Source: Chlamydiota bacterium (GTDB lineage: Bacteria > Chlamydiota > Chlamydiia > Chlamydiales > VGMA01). Taken from it: DNA of 26,018 bases. The notes under the pieces are model-generated. The model was not told the DNA's origin and searched no databases. It saw nothing but the letters and a program-made list of their open reading frames with translations. Positions within the stretch are counted from its first letter, which is position 1. Each line of letters starts with the position of its first letter. Shown one piece after another: positions 14,994-22,982 of the stretch. The stretch lies in NCBI GenBank assembly GCA_016866575.1, contig VGMA01000007.1:1-26018 (forward strand), written 5' to 3'. A program made the position numbers and the translations under genes.

Positions 14994-15948
14994 GTTACAA
15001 TACTATACTATGAAAGATCCTTTTGTCTATGCAGTTCGCCGTTTTCTTGAGCAAAGTCTCTTGCCTTCTTCTAAAATTGTTTTAGCTTTATCTGGAGGTC
15101 CTGATTCAACAGCTCTTTTGGAAATCATTTATGAAATACGCGATCGCTTTTTATTAGAGATGCACATAGCCCATGTGGATCACGGCTGGAGAGAAGAAAG
15201 TCGTATAGAAGCGGATATTTTAAGAAAAAATGCAGAAAAGAAGGGTGTCCATTTCCATTTCAAAAAACTCAACCTTTCAGGATCGAGTAATTTAGAAGAT
15301 CGATCTAGAGAAGAAAGGTACAGCTTTTTTCAAGAGGTATATGAGAAAGTAGACGCTAGCGCATTAATATTAGGCCACCATAAGGATGACTTAGCTGAAA
15401 CAGTTTTAAAGAGGATATTTGAAGGAGCTCATTTAGAAAACCTTGGGGGAATGAGAAAAAGTGGAATCATTCGTAATCTGAAGGTGCTTAGACCTTTATT
15501 AGATTATGAAAAGCAAGAGATCATAGACTGGCTAGAGGCAAGAAATATAAGTTATTTTATCGATAAAACGAATCAAGACCCCCATTTTTTACGAACACGC
15601 TTACGCAATGACCTCATTCCTTTATTAGAAAAGCATTTTGGCAAGAAGATTAAAAACAATCTTGTGCAACTAAGCAAAAGAGCTTATAGATTAAAGGATT
15701 ACCTTGAATCCAAGGAATCCTTCGGAGCTTATGAGCTTGATATTGAGTATATTCTAATGAAAGCATCAAAACAGCACCAAGTGGGGCTTTCTCAAGAAGA
15801 ATGTGACTTGTTAATTAAAGCGCTCTTGCATAAAAAGCGGGTACAGGTTGTAAGAAAAGAAGGAACCTGGATTGCAAGCAGGGGAGAGATTTTCATTCTT
15901 GGAAAGACAAAATCGTTAGATTCTGTTAAAGTAATCTTGAAAATCTAA
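14992..15948 (+). CDS. tilS: tRNA(Ile)-lysidine synthase TilS
   Basis: It attaches lysine to C34 of the CAU-anticodon tRNA-Ile, turning it from a Met- to an Ile-decoding tRNA. The N-type ATP pyrophosphatase domain has the PP-loop SGGPDS (residues 34-39 from the first ATG) in KIVLALSGGPDSTALL. It is followed by AHVDHGWREES, ILGHHKDDLAET and the conserved FIDKTNQDPHFLRTRLRNDLIP. At 318 residues it is much shorter than E. coli TilS (about 430) but close to chlamydial homologues, which lack part of the C-terminal region. Two starts are possible. ATG14992 overlaps the divergent lptF start codon; ATG15010 (MKDPFVYAV) would remove six residues and avoid the overlap. Neither has a Shine-Dalgarno sequence, and I cannot decide between them. 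Confidence 0.95.
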   Translation: MLQYYTMKDPFVYAVRRFLEQSLLPSSKIVLALSGGPDSTALLEIIYEIRDRFLLEMHIAHVDHGWREESRIEADILRKNAEKKGVHFHFKKLNLSGSSNLEDRSREERYSFFQEVYEKVDASALILGHHKDDLAETVLKRIFEGAHLENLGGMRKSGIIRNLKVLRPLLDYEKQEIIDWLEARNISYFIDKTNQDPHFLRTRLRNDLIPLLEKHFGKKIKNNLVQLSKRAYRLKDYLESKESFGAYELDIEYILMKASKQHQVGLSQEECDLLIKALLHKKRVQVVRKEGTWIASRGEIFILGKTKSLDSVKVILKI

Positions 15949-16002
15949 TACCACCATTGTAATACATGGTTCAAGGATAGAAAAAATTGTTTATACAATA
16001 TT

Positions 16003-18723
16003 ATGAGTCAAGATATGAAACCAGAAAAGAAAGGTGGTTTTTCGGGAAGTTTTATTCTTCTTTTGATTGCCGCTGTTTTTGTTATTCTCACCATACAGAA
16101 CCTTTCCGATGTTAAATCGGCGCCTGTATCGTTTTCTTACCAGCTGGAACACTTACATAACCTTCAGCTTGTAAAACCTGAAGATAGTAAGAAGATCTCG
16201 CAAAACGATAATCTGGTTTTATTTAGAGGTCGCTTCCAAGATATGCTGTCTGAGGAAGCTAAAAGTCGCTACCGCTATCTCACCTTATTACATAGTGAGC
16301 AGCAAATGGACGCTGATATCCGCTCTATTTCTGCAGATCTAGCGCTTCTAAGAGAAAAAGCCATAGGTAGTGTTGAGATGTTTTTAGCTCTCAGCGGTAT
16401 AGCTATTGATAAGCAAGGGCTTGTAGTTATTCCTGAAAGTACGGATGTACCTTCTGAGTATGCTTTGACGATATATGATGCATTGCCGCTTTCTCCTCAA
16501 ATGCTTTCTTTGGCCCAAATCAAAGCATTGATTGCTAAGGGCCCTGAAGGGAAAAATGATGTAGCAGGGGAAAAGCTTTTAGCATTGATTCAGGCGTATC
16601 GTTCACAAAAAGTGGGTATCGGAAGTGAGTTATTGAAGTCGCGTCTTCAAGGGTTAGAAGATACAGTTCTATCCACACTTCGTTCTGAGAGCATGTCTAT
16701 AGAAGATAAATGGGTAGTTTATCAAAACACCACCCGCGTATTAGAAGAGCAAGTTGTTTTAGAAGTCGTTCAAGCAGATCTTAAACAAAATACTCCTAAT
16801 TTCATACAGCTACGCTCAGTTAGAGGGTATTACGAATATTTAGAAAGATACCATACGCTACAGATTGAGTACCAAAAAAATCATGAAAAGCTCCAAAAAG
16901 CGAGAGCTTCTGTTGCAGATGTGATTTGGTTTTTCCAAGATAAAGAGCTTTCTACAAACGCATTAGAAAAACAAGATCCTGAGGCATTCCATTATTGGTA
17001 CTTGCAAGCTAAGTCAGAATGGGAAAATTTCCCTCAAAATACATCATTAACCTTCCAAGCTCCAGATCAGCAAAGAACAGCGTTACTTGATAAAACATTC
17101 AAGAGTGAAGAACCTGCTCCAAACTACTTCAACTGGATTTTTACACTTCTACCGATTGCCCTTATCGGGATGCTCTTTTATTTCATCTTCTCTCGTCAGA
17201 TGAAAGGTATGGGCAGTTCGGCTATGAATTTCAGTAAATCGCCGGCAAAGCTTTTGAATAAAAATAAAGTGCGCGTTACTTTTGATGATGTAGCTGGTAT
17301 TCAAGAAGCAAGAGAAGAGCTAGAAGAAATCGTCGATTTTCTTAAAGATCCAAGACGCTATGTAAACCTCGGAGGGAGAATCCCTAAAGGTGTGCTCCTT
17401 GTCGGATTGCCAGGAACAGGAAAAACTTTGATAGCCAAGGCTGTGGCCGGCGAAGCGAAAGTTCCTTTCTTCTCTATCTCCGGATCAGATTTCGTAGAGA
17501 TGTTTGTAGGGGTAGGGGCGTCAAGAGTTCGAGATATGTTCGATCAAGCGCGTAAAAGTGCACCTTGCATCATTTTCATCGATGAGATCGATGCTGTAGG
17601 TCGTCATAGAGGTACAGGCATTGGCGGAGGGCATGACGAAAGAGAGCAGACTCTTAATCAGTTGCTTACTGAAATGGACGGAATCACTTCTTTTGAGAGT
17701 GTTATTGTCATTGCTGCTACCAATAGAGCTGATGTACTTGATAAAGCTCTTTTAAGACCCGGTCGATTTGATAGACAAGTACACGTTGAACTTCCTGATA
17801 TTAAAGGAAGATACGAAGTTCTTAAAGTACATGCAAGAAAGTTAAAGCTCGATCCAAATGTTGATTTGCAATATGTCGCTAGAGGAACTCCTGGTGCTTC
17901 AGGAGCTGTTCTTGCTAATTTGCTCAACGAAGCAGCTCTTATCGCAGCGCGCAAGCATAAGAAAGTAATTGATATGGAAGATATCAAGCACGCAACAGCT
18001 AAAGCTCTATTTGGTAAAGAAAGAAGAACATTAGAGCTAACAGAAGCTGATAAAAAGCACACAGCATACCATGAATCGGGCCACGCGGTTGTGGGTCTTG
18101 TATTAGGAAGCTCAGATCCTGTGGATAGAGTGACTATTATCCCTAGAGGTTCATCACTAGGTGCTACATACTTCTTGCCTGAGCGCAATCGTGTAAGTTA
18201 CTGGAAAAAAGAGCTTTACATCCAGCTTGCAGTGCTTATGGGAGGAAGAGTTGCTGAAGATCTCTTTATCCATGACTCTTCAAGTGGTGCGCAAATGGAT
18301 TTTAAACAAGCTACAGCTTTAGCTAAAGCCATGGTTTGCGAATGGGGTATGTCAGAGAAAGTAGGCCCAGTGGCTCTTGGAGAAGAAAGAGATTCCAAGT
18401 ATTTTGTAGGTGTATCTGAAAAAGCCTATTCAGAGAAAACAGCAGAAGTGATCGATGCTGAATTGAATAAGATTTTAGAAGATGCTTACAACACAGCAAA
18501 AAGAGTTATCGAAGAAAATAGAGAAAAAATGGAAATCATGACGGCAGCTCTATTAGAATTCGAAACACTTGATCGCGAAGATGTTTTGAAGATCATGAGC
18601 GGAAGCTGGAGCTTTGATGAAAAAAGACATCAAATTGAAGAAATCGAGAAGAAAAGCCACAAGCTTCCTCCACCGCTACCTACTAATTTGAATGGCGGTG
18701 AAAGCATGCAGCCGGCTACTTAA
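16003..18723 (+). CDS. ftsH: ATP-dependent zinc metalloprotease FtsH
   Basis: This membrane-anchored AAA+ protease degrades misfolded membrane proteins and some regulators. The 906-residue protein has an N-terminal membrane helix (about 13-32), an unusually large extracytoplasmic domain (about 33-375), a second helix (about 378-396) and the AAA domain. Within that are Walker A GLPGTGKT (468-475, with Leu where Pro is usual), Walker B IIFIDEIDA (Asp527, Glu528) and LRPGRFDRQ. The M41 domain carries HESGH (690-694), and the Asp of SSGAQMDFKQAT is the probable third zinc ligand. The extracytoplasmic domain is several times the E. coli size; chlamydial FtsH proteins are similarly long. No clear Shine-Dalgarno precedes ATG16003; ATG16015 is a nearby alternative. 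TACAAT at 15994-15999 could be a -10 box very close to the start. Confidence 0.97.
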   Translation: MSQDMKPEKKGGFSGSFILLLIAAVFVILTIQNLSDVKSAPVSFSYQLEHLHNLQLVKPEDSKKISQNDNLVLFRGRFQDMLSEEAKSRYRYLTLLHSEQQMDADIRSISADLALLREKAIGSVEMFLALSGIAIDKQGLVVIPESTDVPSEYALTIYDALPLSPQMLSLAQIKALIAKGPEGKNDVAGEKLLALIQAYRSQKVGIGSELLKSRLQGLEDTVLSTLRSESMSIEDKWVVYQNTTRVLEEQVVLEVVQADLKQNTPNFIQLRSVRGYYEYLERYHTLQIEYQKNHEKLQKARASVADVIWFFQDKELSTNALEKQDPEAFHYWYLQAKSEWENFPQNTSLTFQAPDQQRTALLDKTFKSEEPAPNYFNWIFTLLPIALIGMLFYFIFSRQMKGMGSSAMNFSKSPAKLLNKNKVRVTFDDVAGIQEAREELEEIVDFLKDPRRYVNLGGRIPKGVLLVGLPGTGKTLIAKAVAGEAKVPFFSISGSDFVEMFVGVGASRVRDMFDQARKSAPCIIFIDEIDAVGRHRGTGIGGGHDEREQTLNQLLTEMDGITSFESVIVIAATNRADVLDKALLRPGRFDRQVHVELPDIKGRYEVLKVHARKLKLDPNVDLQYVARGTPGASGAVLANLLNEAALIAARKHKKVIDMEDIKHATAKALFGKERRTLELTEADKKHTAYHESGHAVVGLVLGSSDPVDRVTIIPRGSSLGATYFLPERNRVSYWKKELYIQLAVLMGGRVAEDLFIHDSSSGAQMDFKQATALAKAMVCEWGMSEKVGPVALGEERDSKYFVGVSEKAYSEKTAEVIDAELNKILEDAYNTAKRVIEENREKMEIMTAALLEFETLDREDVLKIMSGSWSFDEKRHQIEEIEKKSHKLPPPLPTNLNGGESMQPAT

Positions 18724-18750
18724 CTAATAGTCAATTGTTTACATCTATTA

Positions 18751-18792
18751 ATTCTCGCTAATGCTACCTTTAGTTTTAGCGAGAATTTTTTT
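18751..18792 (+). terminator. Intrinsic terminator after ftsH
   Basis: An 11-bp perfect stem, ATTCTCGCTAA (18751-18761) with TTAGCGAGAAT (18776-18786), is followed by a run of T residues up to 18792. It lies 27 bp after the ftsH stop and ends only 13 bp before the next plus-strand start codon. Confidence 0.85.
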
Positions 18793-18805
18793 ATAGGTGT
18801 GATAG

Positions 18806-19267
18806 ATGAGCTGTTCAAATCCATGCAATCCAGCAAATCAAGGTGGATGTCCTTCTTCTAGCTCACTTCACTGTCCTGCCGGAACATGCGTTTTTATTAA
18901 TAATGATAATACTTCTCAGCCTGTAATTGTCGCGCTTCCTGAACTCAAAGATCCTCAAACTTGTCTAACGAATGGATATTCTTGGTATCAGCAATGCGCC
19001 ACTTCAAATAGCTATCCGTCTACTCTCTTAAATCCAAATGCTGATTTTACATGTCCTCAGGGCAGTACCCCTTGTCAAATATGTTTATTTGGAAGTTATT
19101 TAAGTATAGGCACAAAAGATACTGGTTGGTGTTCTGATTGCATGAGTAAGGGAGGGTATTGCACCATTACTTGTCTTGCACCAAATAGTAAATGTCCAAA
19201 TTGTCCCTATTTTACTGCAAAGACTTATACCAATGAAGGTGGGCTTGGATACGGTATTTGTTCATAA
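18806..19267 (+). CDS. Cysteine-rich protein, function unknown (first of pair)
   Basis: I do not recognise this 153-residue protein. It contains 17 Cys (about 11 percent), spread over the whole length as CX2C, CX4C and single residues, together with many Ser, Asn, Pro and Gly. No signal peptide or membrane helix is visible. The segment CLTNGYSWYQQC (53-64) resembles CLKNDGFEWVYGC and CLKNPGYEWISSC of the next protein, and CPNCPYF (130-136) echoes its CPY elements, so the two share a module. It starts 13 bp after a terminator, preceded by AGGTG at 18795-18799, and is followed 12 bp later by its larger partner, probably on one transcript. No separate promoter is evident, so either the terminator leaks or a promoter overlaps it. 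A disulfide-linked envelope or secreted protein is a guess from composition. Confidence 0.75.
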   Translation: MSCSNPCNPANQGGCPSSSSLHCPAGTCVFINNDNTSQPVIVALPELKDPQTCLTNGYSWYQQCATSNSYPSTLLNPNADFTCPQGSTPCQICLFGSYLSIGTKDTGWCSDCMSKGGYCTITCLAPNSKCPNCPYFTAKTYTNEGGLGYGICS

Positions 19268-19279
19268 TCTAAGGAGAAT

Positions 19280-20578
19280 TTGATGAAAAAAAATAAAAAC
19301 GTAGGATCAAGTACTCCCTCTTGTCCACAAGGTACAAGTATGGCGACCGCTTGTGTAAATACAGCTTTGCCTAATCAACCATTTATTCAAGGTATGAACT
19401 GCTATGAGTGTTTAAAAAATGATGGTTTTGAATGGGTTTATGGATGCATAGCGACGAATCAGTGTGATTATCAGTGCAAGGGGTTAAAAAATGATACAAC
19501 TCCATCACAATGCAATAGCACATGTCCATATAAAATAGGTACAAGTGCAAATTGTTGGAACTGTGATACTTTTCCTGCAACAGTACCAGCTGGATATCAA
19601 GCTGAAATGGTTTGTACGAATTATTATTGTAGTATTGAAGATTGTAATTGCAGTATTGCAGATTGTATAAGTCATGGCGGTAGCGTGATAACTAAAGCCT
19701 TTTCGCCATGTAAGCCCAATTTCTCTTTATCGATGAAATGTATCAATAAAAGCGATTCTACAGAAGTTACAAATATAACATGTGAAAATTGCTTAAAAAA
19801 TCCTGGTTATGAATGGATAAGTAGTTGTGTTCCTTCAAGTGATGCATATAATTGTAAAGGTCAGATGGGCTCTTGTCGGGGTAGCTGTCCTTATCAAAGC
19901 GGAAGTTATTGCAAAAATTGCGATAAATACAATCCGAGCATTCAAGGTTATACATGTAGTTATGTTTGTTCTAATAAAGAAAGCACGGAAAATTGCCTTC
20001 TCAGCGGTGGTGAATTGACTACTTCATGTGAGCTGAATGCGTGTTGCAATGAAGGTGATACCGGTTGCAACGGTAATTTATGCTCCGAAAAAGAGGTGTG
20101 CTCTAACGGTATTTGCTGCCCTACTAATCAAGTAGGAGTAAATGGCCTTTGTTGTGATCCGACTTTAGTTTGCAATGGTAATTGCTGCCAATCTGGTCAG
20201 GTATGCTCTAACGGCATTTGCTGCCCTTCTGGGTATGTAGAATTGAATGGCCTATGCAGCTGCCCTTCTGGATATGCAGAATTGAATGGCCAATGCTGCA
20301 ATCAAAATCTCGTTTGTAATGGTATTTGCTGTTCTTCTAGTCAAGTATGTTCTAACGGTATTTGTTGTCCTACTGGTCTTACAGGCTGTAATAATAGCTG
20401 CTGCGATACTTCTAAAGGGGAGGTCTGCTCAAGCGGTGTGTGCTGTCAATCTGGATCAAGAGGATGTGGTAATAATTGTTGTCCAAATAATCAAATATGT
20501 GCCCTTGATACGTGCTGCTTACCTGGTCAATTAAGTGATTACAATGGTTGTTGCTGGCCTAGTGATTGCATATTTTAA
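19280..20578 (+). CDS. Very cysteine-rich modular protein with periodic Cys-Cys pairs
   Basis: I do not recognise this 432-residue protein, which has about 70 Cys (16 percent). The N-terminal half holds two copies of one module, at about 41-112 and 168-230: CLKNxG(F/Y)EW with a closing Cys, then CKG, then CPY, then a CxNC pair. The C-terminal half (255-425) has 13 adjacent Cys-Cys pairs, mostly 11-12 residues apart, in phrases such as VCSNGICCP (three exact copies of VCSNGICC). This resembles small disulfide-rich eukaryotic domains (knottin or granulin kind) in style, but the spacing matches no family I know. No signal peptide or hydrophobic helix is visible; the N-terminus MMKKNKNVGSST is basic. 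AAGGAG 6 nt before the ATG supports the start. No clear terminator follows. Confidence 0.8.
   Translation: MMKKNKNVGSSTPSCPQGTSMATACVNTALPNQPFIQGMNCYECLKNDGFEWVYGCIATNQCDYQCKGLKNDTTPSQCNSTCPYKIGTSANCWNCDTFPATVPAGYQAEMVCTNYYCSIEDCNCSIADCISHGGSVITKAFSPCKPNFSLSMKCINKSDSTEVTNITCENCLKNPGYEWISSCVPSSDAYNCKGQMGSCRGSCPYQSGSYCKNCDKYNPSIQGYTCSYVCSNKESTENCLLSGGELTTSCELNACCNEGDTGCNGNLCSEKEVCSNGICCPTNQVGVNGLCCDPTLVCNGNCCQSGQVCSNGICCPSGYVELNGLCSCPSGYAELNGQCCNQNLVCNGICCSSSQVCSNGICCPTGLTGCNNSCCDTSKGEVCSSGVCCQSGSRGCGNNCCPNNQICALDTCCLPGQLSDYNGCCWPSDCIF
20222..20299 (+). repeat. 39-bp in-frame tandem duplication inside the Cys-rich gene
   Basis: Two adjacent 39-bp units (20222-20260 and 20261-20299) encode CPSGYVELNGLCS and CPSGYAELNGQCC. 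They differ at only a few bases, so one arose recently from the other. This shows how the Cys-rich array can grow by 13 codons at a time. Confidence 0.8.
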
Positions 20579-20727
20579 TGGATAAGGAAAAATTAGAATC
20601 AAATTATGATTGACTAGATGCTATTGATCAATACTAAGGGCTGCTAAAATTTTGTATCTACTTAGACCTTGGCTTCTTTAATCGCTTAGGTGGAAAAAAG
20701 CACAAACTGTAGTAGAGGATATTGGAT

Positions 20728-20758
20728 AAAAAAGCGATGCAAGGGTTGCTTGCATCGC
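20728..20758 (-). terminator. Intrinsic terminator after pnp
   Basis: On the minus strand a 10-bp stem GCGATGCAAG with CTTGCATCGC and a 5-nt loop (20734-20758) is followed by six T residues (20733 down to 20728). It lies 7 bp after the pnp stop. Confidence 0.9.
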
Positions 20759-20765
20759 CTTAAAT

Positions 20766-22901
20766 TTAAGAGCCTTGACCTTCTTCTGTAGAAGAGGGGG
20801 CTTTCTTTTGCGGAGGAGGAAGAAGAACTTTACGACTGAGTTTGATTTGTCCCCTGTCGTTGATGTCTAAAACTTTGACTTCTAGTTCATCACCTTCTTT
20901 GATGTAATCTTCGATATTTTGCACTCTTTGGTGAGAAAGCTCAGAAATATGGCATAGACCTTCTTTACCACCAACTAGCTTTACAAAAACTCCGAAAGGT
21001 TGAATCCCTACAACAGGTCCTTTGTATACCTTGCCGATTTCTACTTCAGCAGTTAGATTGTGGATAATCGCCTTAGCTTTTTCTAAAGCTTCTGCGTTGT
21101 TAGAAGAGATATTGACAATGCCTTCGTCATTGATATCGATTTCTACACCGGTTTCTTCAATAATCGCTCGGATTTGTTTTCCTCCTGGGCCGATCACTGT
21201 TCCAATTTTGCTCTGTTTAATCTGTATAGATTCAATGCGTGGAGCATATTTAGAGAGATTTTCTCTTGATTTTGGCATCGCATCAAGCATTTTTTGTAGA
21301 ATATGGATTCTACCTTCTTTTGCCTGTGTAAGTGCCGCTTTCATTATGTCTAGGGTGATACCTTCTACTTTGATATCCATCTGGAATGCAGTGATTCCAT
21401 CTTGGTCACCTGCAACTTTAAAATCCATATCTCCAAGGGCATCTTCTACTCCAAGAATGTCTGACAAGATAGAGAATCTTCCTTCTTCAAGGATAAGCCC
21501 CATCGCGATTCCGGCAACTGGTCTTTTAATAGGTACGCCTGCATCCATCATTGCTAAGCAGCCGCCGCATACTGAGGCCATTGAAGAAGAACCGTTAGAT
21601 TCTGTGATATTCGATTCTAAGCGAATGGTATAAGGGAAAGCTTCAGAAGCAGGTAGAATTGCTTGTAAAGAGCGTTCTGCGAGTTTTCCGTGACCAACTT
21701 CACGTCTTCCTGGAGCGCCTACACGTCCTACTTCTCCTACAGAGAAAGGAGGGAATGAGTATTGTAGGTAAAAACGGCGTAGACCTTCACCTTGAAGATC
21801 TTCGTATCTTTGTCCCATCGATTCGCCACCAAGAGTACATACCGCAATTGTCTGGGTTTCTCCTCTAGTGAATAGAGTGCTTCCGTGAGTGCGTCCTAAG
21901 AATGATGTTTCGATAGAAATAGGTCTAATTTCAGTAGTTGATCTTCCGTCGCAGCGGATATTTTTCTCTAAAATTACTTTGCGCATCAATTTCGAAGAGA
22001 CTTTTTTGAAAGCCGCTTGCACGATTGAAGGGGAGTGAGCATTTTCTTGACCTTCTGGCAAGAAATGAGCGTTCACTTTTTCAGTAACTTTCTCAATAGC
22101 TGCTTCTCTTTCAAGTTTTTGCTTGATTGTATAGCAAGCGCTAAGTTCTTCACCTACCATGTTTTCAATCGATTGAACAAGCTCTTGTGGAGGTAAGCGT
22201 AGCTCAGCTTTCATTTTCTCTTTTCCAACCACATTTTGCCAATCTGAGAGAGCTTTACAGATTGTTTTTATCGCTTCATGACCTTCTGCGATTGCAGCAA
22301 GAACAGTTTCTTCTGTGAGGAATTTTGCATATCCTTCGATCATCAAAATGGCATCTTCTGTTCCAGCAAGCATGAGATCTAGCTCAGAACCTGCAAGTTC
22401 TGCTTCGCTTGGGTTGATGATAAACATGTCGTTTTTCATACCAACGCGAACGCCAGCAACTGGCTTAATAAGCGGGATATCAGAAATCACAAGTGCTGCT
22501 GAAGCAGCGCAAATAGCTAAAGGCTCTGTTGCATGATTTTCGTCATAAGAAAGAACATAGGAAAGGATTTGTACTTCATTATAAAATCCATCTTCAAACA
22601 TAGGACGGATAGGTCTATCGATGAGTCTTGATACAAGAACTTCTTTTTCAGTAGGCTTTCCTTCTCTTTTTAAGAAGCCGCCTAGCGTTTTTCCTGCTGA
22701 AGAAAATTTTTCTTGGTAATCAACACGCAGTGGAAAGAAGTCTACATCTGGTCCTGCTTGTTTAGTAGCGCATGCTGTGGCCAAAATAGTTGTATGGCCA
22801 GAGCTCAACATGACAGCTCCGTTAGCTTGTCTTGCAACTTTCCCTGTTTCGAAAACGAGTTCTTTGCCCTGGATAGCTACTGTCAAAGTATTGTGTTTCA
22901 T
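20766..22901 (-). CDS. pnp: Polyribonucleotide nucleotidyltransferase (PNPase)
   Basis: It degrades RNA 3' to 5' by phosphorolysis and works in mRNA turnover. At 711 residues it equals the E. coli enzyme in length. Two RNase PH-type cores are seen, the first opening with TGKVARQANGAVM and containing RPIRPMF, the second containing GEVGRVGAPGRREVGHG and ILSDILGVEDALGDMDFKVAG, where the catalytic Asp pair lies. A KH domain (IGTVIGPGGKQIRAI, about 565-580) and an S1 domain (GKVYKGPVVGIQPFGVFVK, about 622-640) follow. The last 20 or so residues are polar. CAGGAG 5 nt before the ATG is a strong ribosome-binding site. It lies 81 bp downstream of rpsO with an intrinsic terminator between them, so its expression needs read-through or its own promoter, as in many bacteria. 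Confidence 0.97.
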   Translation of the reverse strand: MKHNTLTVAIQGKELVFETGKVARQANGAVMLSSGHTTILATACATKQAGPDVDFFPLRVDYQEKFSSAGKTLGGFLKREGKPTEKEVLVSRLIDRPIRPMFEDGFYNEVQILSYVLSYDENHATEPLAICAASAALVISDIPLIKPVAGVRVGMKNDMFIINPSEAELAGSELDLMLAGTEDAILMIEGYAKFLTEETVLAAIAEGHEAIKTICKALSDWQNVVGKEKMKAELRLPPQELVQSIENMVGEELSACYTIKQKLEREAAIEKVTEKVNAHFLPEGQENAHSPSIVQAAFKKVSSKLMRKVILEKNIRCDGRSTTEIRPISIETSFLGRTHGSTLFTRGETQTIAVCTLGGESMGQRYEDLQGEGLRRFYLQYSFPPFSVGEVGRVGAPGRREVGHGKLAERSLQAILPASEAFPYTIRLESNITESNGSSSMASVCGGCLAMMDAGVPIKRPVAGIAMGLILEEGRFSILSDILGVEDALGDMDFKVAGDQDGITAFQMDIKVEGITLDIMKAALTQAKEGRIHILQKMLDAMPKSRENLSKYAPRIESIQIKQSKIGTVIGPGGKQIRAIIEETGVEIDINDEGIVNISSNNAEALEKAKAIIHNLTAEVEIGKVYKGPVVGIQPFGVFVKLVGGKEGLCHISELSHQRVQNIEDYIKEGDELEVKVLDINDRGQIKLSRKVLLPPPQKKAPSSTEEGQGS

Positions 22902-22924
22902 TGATACTCCTGATGAGTTGTAAG

Positions 22925-22958
22925 AAAAAAAGCGCTAAACCAACAGATGGTAGCGCTT
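22925..22958 (-). terminator. Intrinsic terminator or attenuator between rpsO and pnp
   Basis: On the minus strand AAGCGCTA pairs with TAGCGCTT (22930-22937 with 22951-22958), with extra CCA/TGG pairing inside, and a run of T residues follows (22931 down to 22925). Its place after rpsO and before pnp mirrors the rpsO terminator of E. coli, where it sets the ratio of the two products. Confidence 0.8.
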
Positions 22959-22982
22959 AAGATAATTGCGAGAAGACAGAGA

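Noticed and set aside
17658..18188. 176-codon minus-strand open frame inside ftsH
   Set aside because: It covers the AAA and protease domains of FtsH on the other strand; there is no independent evidence for coding.
21022..21633. 203-codon plus-strand open frame inside pnp
   Set aside because: It is a long shadow frame of a conserved minus-strand gene, with Ile/Ser-rich composition typical of an antisense reading.
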